The notes under the pieces: model-generated | What the model was told of the DNA's origin: nothing | Databases searched by the model: none | What the model saw: only the letters and a program-made list of their open reading frames with translations | Assembly: GCF_008124625.1 (NCBI RefSeq) | Contig: NZ_VNHM01000004.1 | Span: forward strand, 1 to 64,000 | Source: Desulfallas thermosapovorans DSM 6562 | GTDB taxonomy: Bacteria > Bacillota > Desulfotomaculia > Desulfotomaculales > Desulfallaceae | Reading direction: 5' to 3' | DNA length: 64,000 nt | Position numbers and translations under genes: made by a program | In this document: in pieces, positions 19,470-29,063 of the stretch | Layout: every line of letters starts with the position of its first letter | Numbering within the stretch: position 1 is the first letter of the stretch

Positions 19470-20525
19470 GTGCTGGCACTAAGTAAACAAGTCTCCGTGC
19501 CGAAAATTGCAGCTATGTATATGGGTGCAGTGATTGGCGCGGGTTTTGCGTCTGGCCAGGAAATTCTGCAATTTATCATAGTGCATGGTCAAGATGGTAT
19601 TAAAGAAGTAGTGCTGGTTACCTTTCTGTTTTGCTATCTGGGAGCGATAACACTATATCTGTCGAGGAAATTAGGTACCAACAATTATTTAGTATTATTG
19701 AATTTTTTAGTGGGCAAAAAACTGGCCAAATTAATTGATATAATAAGTTTATTAATGCTGGCCGGTGGACTGAGTGTAATGTTATCCGGCAGTGGAGCTG
19801 TTTTTAGCGAACATTTTAACATTCCCGCCTGGTATGGAATACTAATAATAGCAGGTATAAATTGCCTGGTTTTACTATGCGGTATGCATGGTGTTTTATG
19901 GATAAATGTTATTCTGGTGCCCTTAAAAATAACCGCTATACTTATAACATCATTATTACTAATACAATTGCAAAATAACCCCATAACAGCAAATCTTGCC
20001 GTGCAGCAATCAGAAAATATCAGACACTGGACTTTCTCCGGTTTATTATATGTCTCGTATAATATGATTTTAGTTATTGCCGTGTTATCCACCATTGGAA
20101 AAGATATAAATACTAAAAGTGCCATAGCCGGTGGCATACTGGGGGGATTGGGACTGGGTGTTACTGCAGGGGTCATGGTTATAGCCGGATTAACTGTTTA
20201 CCCCGAAATTACAAATTATAAGGTGCCCATGATTTATATGGCCGGCATCATTGGCGCCGGCTTAAGGAATACTATGGGATTGTTGATTTGGCTGGCTATT
20301 TTAACCACAACTGTGGCCAATGCCCATGGTTTTGCCTCCCGGGTGGCTGAACCCGGAAGTTATAGATATAAAATGATAGGTATTGGGATCACACTACTGG
20401 CTATTCCACTGGCCAGGTTAGATTTTGACAAATTGGTTGGTATAATATACCCTATATTTGGATATGCAGGTTTATTGCTAATTATTATTTTACTGGTGGT
20501 TCCACCTGTTAAATATTTGCGTTAA
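19470..20525 (+). CDS. YkvI-type membrane protein (APC superfamily)
   Basis: A 351-aa integral membrane protein with about 10 predicted helices. The first helix has YMGAVIGAGFASGQEILQF, the glycine-rich broken helix typical of amino-acid/cation symporters of the APC superfamily, and the length matches the YkvI family. Substrate unknown. The GTG at 19470 is preferred (GGAGGTGAAT immediately upstream); the ATG at 19458 lies upstream of that site. It is followed 49 bp later by cvpA. Confidence 0.8.
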   Translation: MLALSKQVSVPKIAAMYMGAVIGAGFASGQEILQFIIVHGQDGIKEVVLVTFLFCYLGAITLYLSRKLGTNNYLVLLNFLVGKKLAKLIDIISLLMLAGGLSVMLSGSGAVFSEHFNIPAWYGILIIAGINCLVLLCGMHGVLWINVILVPLKITAILITSLLLIQLQNNPITANLAVQQSENIRHWTFSGLLYVSYNMILVIAVLSTIGKDINTKSAIAGGILGGLGLGVTAGVMVIAGLTVYPEITNYKVPMIYMAGIIGAGLRNTMGLLIWLAILTTTVANAHGFASRVAEPGSYRYKMIGIGITLLAIPLARLDFDKLVGIIYPIFGYAGLLLIIILLVVPPVKYLR

Positions 20526-20574
20526 AAATTTGCAAGAAATTAATTAATTGGTGAACTAACACAGGAGGGATTAT

Positions 20575-21255
20575 ATGAACTGGTTGGATTGGGTATTAAT
20601 CCTGGTGATAACACTCTCCGCCCTGAGGGGGTTGTCCACCGGTTTTTTCGCCGGGGTTGCCAGGCTACTGGGGTTAATACTGGGTATTGCGGCAGCTTTT
20701 ACGTGCTACCGCCGGTTGGCCGCCTACCTTGATGCCCAGTGGGGGTGGGGAGACAGTATTGCCGGATTCCTAATTAATCATTTTTCTAATTCACTGCTTC
20801 CGGATTTGGCCGGAAAAATATCCATGGACGGATTGCAGCAAACTATCCCCGGGAGTTTGGATAGTATTGCCCATCAACTGGCTTTATCAGTGCTGGAGTT
20901 TATATCTTTCGTATTGATATTGCTGGCGGTGGCAATGGTAGTAAAAATAATTATGCAGTTTTTCTCCGGCGCAGTAGCCCATACCTTTTTAAGCCCTTTG
21001 GACCACATTGGGGGACTACTGCTGGGCCTGGCCCGTGGTCTGGTAATAGTTCTGTTGGTGGCGCTGTTTCTAGAACCTGTGTTATCCACCGGGGTAATGG
21101 CAGGTTATGAACAAAATGGTGCAATCAGTCGCGCCGTGGCGGGTTCATTATTAATTCCTTACGCTTATCAGATATTGGATGTTATTAATCTCCATTTCCC
21201 GTTGAGTGCATCCCCGGTTGATTTGATTGTGATGCATGGATGTAGATATATATAA
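20575..21255 (+). CDS. CvpA family membrane protein
   Basis: A 226-aa protein with the CvpA pattern: N-terminal NWLDWVLILVITLSALRGL, FFAGVARLLGLILGI, a soluble loop, then two further membrane helices and HIGGLLLGLARGLVIVLLV. Members are linked to colicin V production and to envelope stress tolerance. ACAGGAGG precedes the ATG. Confidence 0.9.
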   Translation: MNWLDWVLILVITLSALRGLSTGFFAGVARLLGLILGIAAAFTCYRRLAAYLDAQWGWGDSIAGFLINHFSNSLLPDLAGKISMDGLQQTIPGSLDSIAHQLALSVLEFISFVLILLAVAMVVKIIMQFFSGAVAHTFLSPLDHIGGLLLGLARGLVIVLLVALFLEPVLSTGVMAGYEQNGAISRAVAGSLLIPYAYQILDVINLHFPLSASPVDLIVMHGCRYI

Positions 21256-21297
21256 ACAGGCTATAATAATTGCACTAAAATATATGGGAGGTTCCTT

Positions 21298-22695
21298 ATG
21301 TCAGAGATTAGTAACTTTGCTTATAGTAGAAAAACCGTTTGGGAACATTTAAACAACCAGGAAAAAGAAGCTGTAATGCAAATGGGTGAAGATTATAAAA
21401 GATTTATCAAGCAAGCTAAAACAGAAAGGGAAACAATTAAACTGGTCAAAGAGTACATTGAGAATAATGGTTATGTACCGGTGGATAAAGTCACGGGGCC
21501 ACTTGATACTGGTGACCGGGTGTACCAGGAGATAAAAGGTAAGGCGCTGGTCATGGCTGTAGTCGGCCAGCGTCCCCTGGTTGAGGGTGCAAATATTATC
21601 GGAGCCCATGTGGATAGTCCCAGGCTGGATTTAAAGATGCACCCGCTGTACGAACAAAGTGGACTGGCTTTATTAAAGACCCATTATTACGGCGGTATTA
21701 AAAAATACCAATGGCTGTCACTGCCACTGGCCTTGCACGGGGTGGTTATTAAAAATGACGGCTCAAAGGTTTACATATGTCTGGGTGAAGATGACCAGGA
21801 CCCGGTTTTTTTAATTACGGATTTACTGCCTCACCTGGCCAAGGATCAAATGGACAAAAAATTAATCGAGGCCTTTCCGGGTGAAAAATTAAATGCTCTA
21901 TGTGGCAGCCTGCCGGTGGATGACATTAGTGTTAAAGAAAGGGTCAAGGAATATATACTGGGCATATTAAACAGGCATTACGGTATTATTGAGGAGGACT
22001 TTATCAGTGCCGAATTGGAACTGGTGCCCGCCACTACTCCCCGGGATATAGGGTTTGATCGTTCCCTGGTGGGAGCCTACGGCCAGGATGACCGGGTATG
22101 TGCATATGGTTTATTGATGGCGATGGCTGGAATACAGCATCCTGTTAACACCGCCATAGGTGTTTTTGCTGATAAAGAGGAAATCGGCAGTGTGGGTAAC
22201 ACAGGTATGGAATCGAATTTTTTTACCAATTTTATGGCTGAACTGGTTGGTAAAACCACCGGTCAATATAATGAACTGGTACTGCGCAGGGCCATGAGCA
22301 GGTCCCGGGCTTTGTCGGCTGATGTTAACGCGGCCGTTGACCCGGATTTTGAAGATGTAATGGAGAAAAATAACGCCTCCCGTCTTGGTTGTGGGCCGGT
22401 AATTACCAAATATACCGGTTCCGGGGGTAAAAAAGGATCCAATGATGCCCATGCTGAATTTGTGGCCCGGGTAAGAAAAATATTCAATGACCAGGGTGTT
22501 ATCTGGCAAACAGGGGAATTGGGCAAGGTGGACCAGGGAGGAGGCGGCACCGTTGCCTATATGATGGCCAATTTAGGCATGGATGTGCTGGACTGCGGTG
22601 TTGCTTTACTGGGTATGCATTCCCCTTTTGAAGTTAGCCATAAAGCTGATATTTATATGATGTACAAGGGGTACCAGGCCTTTTTAAAGGCTTAA
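21298..22695 (+). CDS. Family M18 aminopeptidase
   Basis: A 465-aa zinc aminopeptidase of the M18 (aspartyl/aminopeptidase I) family. Metal ligands and surroundings are visible in GAHVDSPRLDLK (His and Asp), FADKEEIGSVGNTGMES (catalytic Glu and ligand) and the C-terminal GMHSPFEVSHKADIYM. It probably forms a dodecameric cytosolic peptidase. ATG with GGGAGG upstream. It stands alone between cvpA and DUF951. Confidence 0.93.
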   Translation: MSEISNFAYSRKTVWEHLNNQEKEAVMQMGEDYKRFIKQAKTERETIKLVKEYIENNGYVPVDKVTGPLDTGDRVYQEIKGKALVMAVVGQRPLVEGANIIGAHVDSPRLDLKMHPLYEQSGLALLKTHYYGGIKKYQWLSLPLALHGVVIKNDGSKVYICLGEDDQDPVFLITDLLPHLAKDQMDKKLIEAFPGEKLNALCGSLPVDDISVKERVKEYILGILNRHYGIIEEDFISAELELVPATTPRDIGFDRSLVGAYGQDDRVCAYGLLMAMAGIQHPVNTAIGVFADKEEIGSVGNTGMESNFFTNFMAELVGKTTGQYNELVLRRAMSRSRALSADVNAAVDPDFEDVMEKNNASRLGCGPVITKYTGSGGKKGSNDAHAEFVARVRKIFNDQGVIWQTGELGKVDQGGGGTVAYMMANLGMDVLDCGVALLGMHSPFEVSHKADIYMMYKGYQAFLKA

Positions 22696-22722
22696 AAATA
22701 CAATTATGCTGGGTGGTTGGTT

Positions 22723-22926
22723 ATGCTGGTTAAATATAGTGTGGGAGATATAGTTAAAACGCGTAAACCGCATCCCTGCGGTGGTGATGAGTGGGAGGTA
22801 ATGCGCACCGGGGTGGATTTTCGCATTCGGTGCACAAAATGCGGGCGGGTATTAATGTTGCCCAGGCCCAAGTTTGAAAAGAGTGTGAAAAAAATTATAC
22901 ATTCCAGTGCCGGTGATAAAAGTTAG
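22723..22926 (+). CDS. DUF951 zinc-binding-like protein
   Basis: A 67-aa protein with the DUF951 pattern: YSVGDIVKTRKPHPCGG, WEVMRTGVDFRIRCTKCGR and VLMLPRPKFEKSVKKI. CxxC plus an upstream Cys/His suggest a metal site. It is usually found immediately before rpsF in Firmicutes (yyzM in Bacillus). Function unknown. Confidence 0.9.
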   Translation: MLVKYSVGDIVKTRKPHPCGGDEWEVMRTGVDFRIRCTKCGRVLMLPRPKFEKSVKKIIHSSAGDKS

Positions 22927-22933
22927 TTTCTGC

Positions 22934-22962
22934 TTGCCCTGTTCAATTATCTGTGCTATAAT
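22934..22962 (+). promoter_or_regulatory. Promoter of the rpsF-ssb-rpsR operon
   Basis: TTGCCC (22934-22939) and TATAAT (22957-22962) have a 17-nt spacer. Confidence 0.7.
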
Positions 22963-22969
22963 TTTATAG

Positions 22970-23118
22970 CCAATTTTGGCAATGTTATTATATTATATGG
23001 ACCTGCCCTGCTCCACTTTCGGGGTAAATTACACCAGGCGACTTGATGACGCTGTCGCTTGTCTGTTTACCGCACGGACACAGTGGGGCCTTATGTCCAC
23101 AGGGAGGAGGTGAATATC
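22970..23118 (+). promoter_or_regulatory. Structured rpsF leader (possible S6:S18 autoregulatory element)
   Basis: About 150 nt of untranslated RNA with several complementary GC segments, including GCACGGACACAGTGGGGCC just before the GGAGGAGG ribosome binding site. Many bacteria carry an S6:S18-binding leader at this place. I could not verify the conserved bulge, so the identity is inferred from position. Confidence 0.4.
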
Positions 23119-23409
23119 GTGCGTCAGTATGAATTAGTATTCATCATTAGGACAGACCTTGAGGAAGAAGCCACCGAGGCTTTGATTGAAAAGGTAAGGA
23201 CTATTGCAGAAACCAATGGCGCCGAGGTAACCAAGCTTGAAAAGTGGGGCAAACGTCGTTTGGCCTACGAGATTCAGCGTACCCGTGAAGGTTATTACGT
23301 CATAATGAACTTCAAAGGTGACGCAGCGGTGGCCGCAGAATTGGACCGGGTACTGAAAATTACCGAAAATATACTGCGGTACATGATTGTTCGCGAAGAT
23401 GAAAAGTAA
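23119..23409 (+). CDS. rpsF: 30S ribosomal protein S6 (bS6)
   Basis: A 96-aa protein beginning MRQYELVFIIRTDLEEE, with KWGKRRLAYEIQRTREGYYV and ending LRYMIVREDEK, full-length bS6. It binds 16S rRNA as a heterodimer with S18. GTG start at 23119, 7 nt behind GGAGGTG; the frame is open to 23059, but that part overlaps the leader and is not S6-like. Confidence 0.97.
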   Translation: MRQYELVFIIRTDLEEEATEALIEKVRTIAETNGAEVTKLEKWGKRRLAYEIQRTREGYYVIMNFKGDAAVAAELDRVLKITENILRYMIVREDEK

Positions 23410-23453
23410 TCTATAAGTATATAGAGATAAAGCAAGACCAAGGCGGTGATATA

Positions 23454-23876
23454 ATGTTAAATAAAGTCATATTGATCGGTAGATTAACCCGGGATCCCGA
23501 ACTGCGCCATACACCTAGCGGTATGCAGGTGGCAACTTTTTCCCTGGCATTAAACCGCCAGTACACAAACCGGCAGGGTGAAAGAGTGGATGGAACGGAT
23601 TATATAGATATTGTAGTATGGCAAAAGCTGGCTGAGACCTGTGCCAATTACCTGGGCAAGGGCCGGTTGGTGGCGGTGGAAGGAAGACTGCAGTCACGTT
23701 CTTATGATGATAAACAAGGTATACGCCGTAAAGTTGTTGAAGTTGTGGCAAGCGATGTTCGATTTTTGGATTCCGCCAGAGATGCCCGGGGTCCGGTCAT
23801 GGGTGGAAACCAAGCCGCCGAAGGTGAGCACTTTGCCAGCGAAATTAGCTTTAATGAGGAGGATATTCCGTTTTAG
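23454..23876 (+). CDS. ssb: Single-stranded DNA-binding protein
   Basis: A 140-aa OB-fold protein: MLNKVILIGRLTRDPELRHT, then FSLALNRQYTNRQGERVDGT and IDIVVWQKLAETCANYLGKG, and the acidic C-terminal tip FNEEDIPF that recruits replication and repair partners. The rpsF-ssb-rpsR order is classic. AAGGCGGTGAT precedes the start. Confidence 0.97.
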   Translation: MLNKVILIGRLTRDPELRHTPSGMQVATFSLALNRQYTNRQGERVDGTDYIDIVVWQKLAETCANYLGKGRLVAVEGRLQSRSYDDKQGIRRKVVEVVASDVRFLDSARDARGPVMGGNQAAEGEHFASEISFNEEDIPF

Positions 23877-23888
23877 GAGGGAAGTACA

Positions 23889-24119
23889 ATGAGACGTGAA
23901 CGTGGGCGTCGGGGCAAAAAGCGTATTTGCAGTTTTTGCGTCGACAAGATGGAAAGTGTGGATTATAAAGACGTACCGCGTTTAAAAAAATATATCACCG
24001 AGAGGGGTAAGATATTACCCCGCCGCATATCCGGCAACTGTGCCCGCCACCAGCGTATGTTGACCCTGGCGATTAAACGGGCCAGAAATATAGCACTTTT
24101 GCCATTCACCGCAGAATAA
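23889..24119 (+). CDS. rpsR: 30S ribosomal protein S18 (bS18)
   Basis: A 76-aa protein with [34 protein letters not shown] and [12 protein letters not shown], which is bS18. The CxxC plus downstream Cys-x2-His arrangement suggests the zinc-binding (C+) form. TTTTAGGAGGG overlaps the end of ssb, so the two are tightly linked. Confidence 0.97.
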   Translation: MRRERGRRGKKRICSFCVDKMESVDYKDVPRLKKYITERGKILPRRISGNCARHQRMLTLAIKRARNIALLPFTAE

Positions 24120-24141
24120 TTTAAACTTTACAGTCTTTTAC

Positions 24142-24172
24142 AGGGGAACGCTATGTTCCCCTTGCTTTTTTT
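24142..24172 (+). terminator. Intrinsic terminator after rpsR
   Basis: AGGGGAAC and GTTCCCCT pair around GCTAT, followed by TTGC and a T7 run. Confidence 0.92.
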
Positions 24173-24297
24173 AACCTGGTATGCTAATCAATAAATAACA
24201 GTTTGATATACGCAGCGTAATGAAGGAAAAACTGTACCGGTGCAGAAATATAATTTGTTGTGATGTAAGCCGGATAAAACAAATTTGAGGTGGTTTT

Positions 24298-25281
24298 TTG
24301 CATCCGATAAAAAGGTACCCGGGCGCAATAGAAATAATTATTGCGGGCACCGTTATGTCTTTACTGGGATTACTGGGCCTTTACATCGCACCGCTGTATT
24401 TTTTAACCATGTTGTTATTGCCCATGCCGCTGGTTTATCTAATTTTAAGGCGCGATTTATATCATGGATTACTGGCCGTAATACTAACCATGATTATGCT
24501 GTTTATTTCCTTTACCAGCATCAGGCCGGTGGGGTTGCTGGTTTTACAATTTGCTCCCTTAGGTATTTTAATTGGCTTAATGTTAAAGAACAAGGTGACT
24601 GTGGATAAAAGTATGGCGGTGCTCTTCTTTTGGGCGCTTACCATAGCGGGTCTGAATCTAATGTTTAGTTTTTTCATTGGTGGTGCCGGTATATCCCAGG
24701 TGACCGACGAGTTTCGTGCCACTATGGAGCAAACGTCTCAGTTATATAGCCAAAACGGCTTGATTGATGAGGCAGATAAAGAACAGTACCTGGCCCTTAC
24801 CAGGCAAATGATTGAGCTTGTGCAAACCTTTTTGCCCGGTAGTGTGGCCGTGTGGAATATCATGATGACCATGTTCACTTATTTTATTGCCAGGCACTTG
24901 ATGCGCAGCCTTGGTTTGTGCGAGTCGACCAATTATTATTTTACCCAGTGGCGTTTGCCCTGGTATTCTATTTGGTTGATTATTACCGGCCTGGCGCTGA
25001 CCCTGGGCGGTGACGAGTTATCCTGGCAGTTGATGGAGGTAACAGGTAAAAATATACTGTATATTGCGGCTTTTATTTTTTTTGTACTGGGTATGGCTGT
25101 GATTGCTCATTATATACAGATATGGGGAGTTTCCAAAATAGTAAAATTTATTGTATTGTTTGCAATGCTACTGTATTTACCCTTTACTGCCATGATGGTA
25201 TTAACCATTGGTGTAATTGACCCTTTGATTAATTTCCGCCGACTGCCGAATAATGACGACAATAAAAACAAGGGAGGCTAA
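24298..25281 (+). CDS. YybS-like DUF2232 membrane protein
   Basis: A 327-aa, eight-helix-like membrane protein in the position of Bacillus yybS (DUF2232), upstream of rplI. The opening YPGAIEIIIAGTVMSLLGLLG and the long C-terminal hydrophobic block match the family pattern. Function unknown. TTG start with GAGGTGG upstream. Unlike Bacillus, no gdpP gene follows; rplI starts 3 bp after the stop. Confidence 0.82.
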   Translation: MHPIKRYPGAIEIIIAGTVMSLLGLLGLYIAPLYFLTMLLLPMPLVYLILRRDLYHGLLAVILTMIMLFISFTSIRPVGLLVLQFAPLGILIGLMLKNKVTVDKSMAVLFFWALTIAGLNLMFSFFIGGAGISQVTDEFRATMEQTSQLYSQNGLIDEADKEQYLALTRQMIELVQTFLPGSVAVWNIMMTMFTYFIARHLMRSLGLCESTNYYFTQWRLPWYSIWLIITGLALTLGGDELSWQLMEVTGKNILYIAAFIFFVLGMAVIAHYIQIWGVSKIVKFIVLFAMLLYLPFTAMMVLTIGVIDPLINFRRLPNNDDNKNKGG

Positions 25282-25284
25282 ACA

Positions 25285-25731
25285 ATGCAGGTCATTCTTT
25301 TGGAAGATGTTAAAAAGCTCGGCCAAAAGGGCCAGGTAATAAAGGTAGCCGAGGGTTATGCCCGTAATTTTTTAATTCCCAAAGGTCTTGCCGTGGAAGC
25401 ATCCAAAGGCAGGCTAAAGGATTTGGAAAAACAAAATGAGGTTAAAGCAGCCCAGAGAAAAAAAGCTGAGGATGAGGCCAGAGCCCTGGGGCAACAGATG
25501 GAAGGCCTGAAGCTGGTTATTCCGGCCCGGGTGGGTGATGCCGGTAAATTATTCGGTGCCATTAATAATAAGGATATCGCGGAATTTTTACAGCATAAGC
25601 ATGGCTTCAACGTTGACAAGAAAAAAATTATTTTAAAGACCCCCATCAAAGCATTGGGTGAGTACGGTATTACCATTAAGCTGCACCCGGCGGTACAGGT
25701 ACAAATCAATGTGGAAGTCGTTCCGGAGTAG
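25285..25731 (+). CDS. rplI: 50S ribosomal protein L9 (bL9)
   Basis: A 148-aa protein with the canonical N-terminal domain MQVILLEDVKKLGQKGQVIKV and GYARNFLIPKGLA, a long central helix rich in Lys/Ala/Glu, and the C-terminal domain. AAGGGAGGC lies upstream. Close to lonC, 34 bp away. Confidence 0.97.
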   Translation: MQVILLEDVKKLGQKGQVIKVAEGYARNFLIPKGLAVEASKGRLKDLEKQNEVKAAQRKKAEDEARALGQQMEGLKLVIPARVGDAGKLFGAINNKDIAEFLQHKHGFNVDKKKIILKTPIKALGEYGITIKLHPAVQVQINVEVVPE

Positions 25732-25765
25732 GTTAACAACTGACAGTTAAGGAGATTTGACAGCA

Positions 25766-27691
25766 ATGAAAAGTATTCTGGAAAAAATAAAGGGTAAAAC
25801 CGATTTAAGTGCCAAGTTCAGGGAACGGGAACAGTTGCGCCGGCAGGTTAATTCCTTGTTTAACCTGCTCAGTGATTTATACGGTTCGGATAAAATTGTA
25901 CTGCGGGCCGGAAAATTGAATATTTTACAAGCGATGCGTTCCGATTATTTGCCTGAACAGGTACTGGCCCTGCAGAAGCTTGTTTTTGAAGATCCTACTA
26001 TCGAAACCGTACCGGAATTGGATGATATACCAGGGATATTGGATGAGATAGAGAATGAGATTGCCGATATAATAGCCAGGCGTACTCTTGAAGATGAACT
26101 GGAAAAGAAGATCAATGAACGGTTGCAGCAGCGCCACGAGGAGTATGTACGCGAAATAAAAATGCAGATCATTAAGGAAAATGCCGGGCCGGAAAATGCT
26201 CAAACATTGAAGAAATTTGCAGTGCTGGAAAAACTGGAACAAAAAAGTTTGGTCCGTTCTGCGTTGGATATTTTGCGGCCTGCCAGTATTGATGAAATTA
26301 TAGGCCAGGAGCGACCGGTGCGGGCATTACTCTCCAAACTGGCGTCGCCTATTCCCCAGCATATACTGCTTTACGGGCCCCCTGGAGTGGGAAAAACCAC
26401 TGCAGCCAGATTAGCCCTGGCGGTGGCCCGGGGATTAAAACACAGTCCCTTTGAAACCGATGCTGCCTTTGTGGAGGTAAACGGGACTACGCTGCGCTGG
26501 GACCCCCGGGAGGTGACCAACCCGCTTTTGGGTTCGGTACATGACCCCATATACCAGGGGGCCAGGCGTGATTTGGCTGATAGCGGCGTGCCCGAGCCTA
26601 AACCCGGCTTGGTGACAGACGCCCATGGTGGTGTGCTGTTTATTGACGAAATAGGGGAACTGGATGTTATATTACAAAACAAATTGTTAAAAGTGCTGGA
26701 GGATAAGCGGGTGTTCTTTGAATCCTCTTATTATGATCCGTCGGACAACAATGTTCCCAAATATATTAAAAAATTATTTGAAGAGGGTGCACCGGCGGAT
26801 TTTATATTAATCGGTGCCACCACCAGGGAACCGGAGGAAATCAACCCGGCTATCCGCAGCCGCTGTGCCGAGATATTTTTTGAGCCGTTAACCCCTTCCG
26901 ACATTTATAAGATAGTATACCAGGCCGCCCAAAAGTTAAATGTGGCCATAAATGAAAAAGTGGCCAATCTCATTGCCGAATATACCATTGAAGGGCGCAA
27001 GGCGGTTAATATTTTGGCGGATGCCTATGCACTGGCCTGCCACAGGTCGCCGGATGATGCCAACCCGGCCATTAGTGAAACCGATGTTTATGAAGTTATA
27101 CAGGTCAGCCGCCTGACACCATATGTGATACGGCGGGCTGCTGAAAATAAAGAAGTGGGCCGGATTTTCGGCCTCGGTGTGGCCGGGTTTATTGGCTCGG
27201 CCCTGGAAATTGAAGCGGTGGCTTTTCCGGCCAGGCGCAAGGAAGGCGGGGTGATCCGCTTCAATGAAACTGCCGGTAGTATGGCCAGGGATTCCGTGTT
27301 TAACGCAGCCTCGGTGCTACGCAAATTGACGGGCCGTGATTTATATGATTATGATGTACATGTAAACGTGGTTGGTGGCGGTCGTATTGATGGCCCATCA
27401 GCCGGTGCGGCCATATCACTGGCTATTTATAGTGCTTTGGAAAACCTGCCCGTGCCCCAAAATATCGCCGTTACCGGGGAGCTTTCCATACAGGGCATGA
27501 TCAGAGCTGTTGGCGGTATACCGGAAAAAATTTACGGCGCCAGACAGTGTGGCATTGATACCGTGTTTATCCCCTGGGAAAATAAAAAGGATATACCGTC
27601 GGACGCCAGGGGTGTAAAGGTTATAACAGTCAAAACATTGGAAGAAATTATCGAGCATATCTTTTCAGATCATGCCAGGCCAGTCAGTTGA
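25766..27691 (+). CDS. lonC: ATP-dependent protease LonC
   Basis: A 641-aa Lon-family protease. The N-terminal 180 residues are helical/coiled-coil rather than a LAN domain; then an AAA+ module with Walker A LLYGPPGVGKTTAARLA, FIDEIGELD (Walker B) and sensor motifs. The C-terminal Lon protease domain has the catalytic Ser in DGPSAGAAIS and the Lys in GGIPEKIYGA. These features fit LonC, a form common in anaerobic Clostridia. ATG 25766 behind AAGGAG is preferred over TTG 25757, which is too close. It sits between rplI and dnaB. Confidence 0.9.
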   Translation: MKSILEKIKGKTDLSAKFREREQLRRQVNSLFNLLSDLYGSDKIVLRAGKLNILQAMRSDYLPEQVLALQKLVFEDPTIETVPELDDIPGILDEIENEIADIIARRTLEDELEKKINERLQQRHEEYVREIKMQIIKENAGPENAQTLKKFAVLEKLEQKSLVRSALDILRPASIDEIIGQERPVRALLSKLASPIPQHILLYGPPGVGKTTAARLALAVARGLKHSPFETDAAFVEVNGTTLRWDPREVTNPLLGSVHDPIYQGARRDLADSGVPEPKPGLVTDAHGGVLFIDEIGELDVILQNKLLKVLEDKRVFFESSYYDPSDNNVPKYIKKLFEEGAPADFILIGATTREPEEINPAIRSRCAEIFFEPLTPSDIYKIVYQAAQKLNVAINEKVANLIAEYTIEGRKAVNILADAYALACHRSPDDANPAISETDVYEVIQVSRLTPYVIRRAAENKEVGRIFGLGVAGFIGSALEIEAVAFPARRKEGGVIRFNETAGSMARDSVFNAASVLRKLTGRDLYDYDVHVNVVGGGRIDGPSAGAAISLAIYSALENLPVPQNIAVTGELSIQGMIRAVGGIPEKIYGARQCGIDTVFIPWENKKDIPSDARGVKVITVKTLEEIIEHIFSDHARPVS

Positions 27692-27715
27692 ATAACTTAG
27701 CAGGTGATGATGTTT

Positions 27716-29047
27716 ATGTGGGATAAAGTCCCTCCCCACAATATAGACGCCGAACAGTCTGTTTTAGGCGCGCTGTTTTTGGATAACAATGCCATTGCCA
27801 TCGTAACGCGCTTTCTCCAACCGGAAGATTTCTATATGGAGGCCCACAAGGTTATCTATAAAACTATCCTGGATTTGGAGGAGAACGGCCAGGCCGTTGA
27901 CCTGGTAACGGTAACGGACCAACTCCGGCGCAAAGGTACACTGGAAAAGGTGGGTGGGGCTACCTATGTAGCCACCCTCAGTAATATTGCCCCCACCGCC
28001 GCCAATGCCGAGTATTACGCTCGCATTGTGGAGGAGAAAGCGCTATTACGTAATTTAATCAACCTGGCCACCCGCATTGCCGGCATGGGTTACGAGGGTA
28101 GTGAAGATGCGGAAAGGTTGATGGAAGAAGCCGAAAGAATGCTGCTGGAATTGGGTTCACGGCGTACTTCGGCATTGTTTACCGAAATTAAAGATATACT
28201 GGTGGATGCCTTTAAGCACATGGAACACCTTTATAAACACAAAGGGGAAATAAACGGGGTACCCACCGGTTTTATAGATCTTGATCGTCTCTGCCAGGGC
28301 TTACAGCCCGGGGATTTGGTAATTGTTGCGGGGCGTCCCTCCATGGGCAAAACCAGTTTTGGTTTATGTATTGCCTATCATGCAGCGCAAAAAATTAATA
28401 AACCCGTGGCTATTTTTAGCATGGAAATGTCCAAGGAACAACTGGTGCAGCGGATGCTTTGTGCTGAAGCCATGGTGGACCAGCATAAAATACGCACCGG
28501 CTTTATTGGTGACCAGGACTGGGGCAAGCTTACCCAAAAGGCCAGTGAATTGGCCAGATTGCCCATTTTTATCGATGACTCGGGCGTCCTTACGGTGCGC
28601 CAGCTCAGGTCTAAAGCCCGGCGCCTGCACATGGAAAAAGGGCTGGGCTTAATTGTGATAGACTACCTGCAGTTAATGCAGGGTAGCGGTCGTAGCGAAA
28701 ACAGGCAGCAGGAGATTGCCAATATCTCCCGTTCATTAAAAGCTCTGGCCAAAGAACTGGGTGTGCCGGTTCTGGCGCTGGCCCAGTTAAGCCGTTCCGT
28801 GGAACAACGCCAGGACAAAAAACCTATTATGTCCGACTTGCGTGAAAGTGGCAGTCTTGAACAGGATGCCGATGTGGTTATGTTTATATACCGGGATGAA
28901 TATTATAATCCCGATACTGAAAAAATAGGCATTGCCGATATAATTGTAGCCAAGCAAAGAAACGGTCCCACTGGAGTGGTGGAACTGGCTTTTTTGAAGG
29001 AGTATACCAAGTTTATGACCTTATCCCGGCGCAATGACGGTGAATGA
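27716..29047 (+). CDS. dnaB: Replicative DNA helicase DnaB (DnaC in Bacillus)
   Basis: Hexameric 5'-3' replicative helicase. The 443-aa protein has the N-terminal domain (PPHNIDAEQSVLGALFLDN), and the RecA-like domain with Walker A AGRPSMGKTSFGLC, LIVIDYLQLM (Walker B) and SDLRESGSLEQDADVV. Start codons at 27704, 27707, 27710 and 27716 are all in frame; 27716 has the best spacing to AGGTG. Its place after rplI is conserved. Confidence 0.97.
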   Translation: MWDKVPPHNIDAEQSVLGALFLDNNAIAIVTRFLQPEDFYMEAHKVIYKTILDLEENGQAVDLVTVTDQLRRKGTLEKVGGATYVATLSNIAPTAANAEYYARIVEEKALLRNLINLATRIAGMGYEGSEDAERLMEEAERMLLELGSRRTSALFTEIKDILVDAFKHMEHLYKHKGEINGVPTGFIDLDRLCQGLQPGDLVIVAGRPSMGKTSFGLCIAYHAAQKINKPVAIFSMEMSKEQLVQRMLCAEAMVDQHKIRTGFIGDQDWGKLTQKASELARLPIFIDDSGVLTVRQLRSKARRLHMEKGLGLIVIDYLQLMQGSGRSENRQQEIANISRSLKALAKELGVPVLALAQLSRSVEQRQDKKPIMSDLRESGSLEQDADVVMFIYRDEYYNPDTEKIGIADIIVAKQRNGPTGVVELAFLKEYTKFMTLSRRNDGE

Positions 29048-29063
29048 GCGTTCATAATCAACC

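Noticed and set aside
23059-23118. 20 extra codons before rpsF
   Set aside because: They sit in the structured leader, and GGAGGTG lies right before the GTG at 23119, which gives the normal S6 N-terminus.
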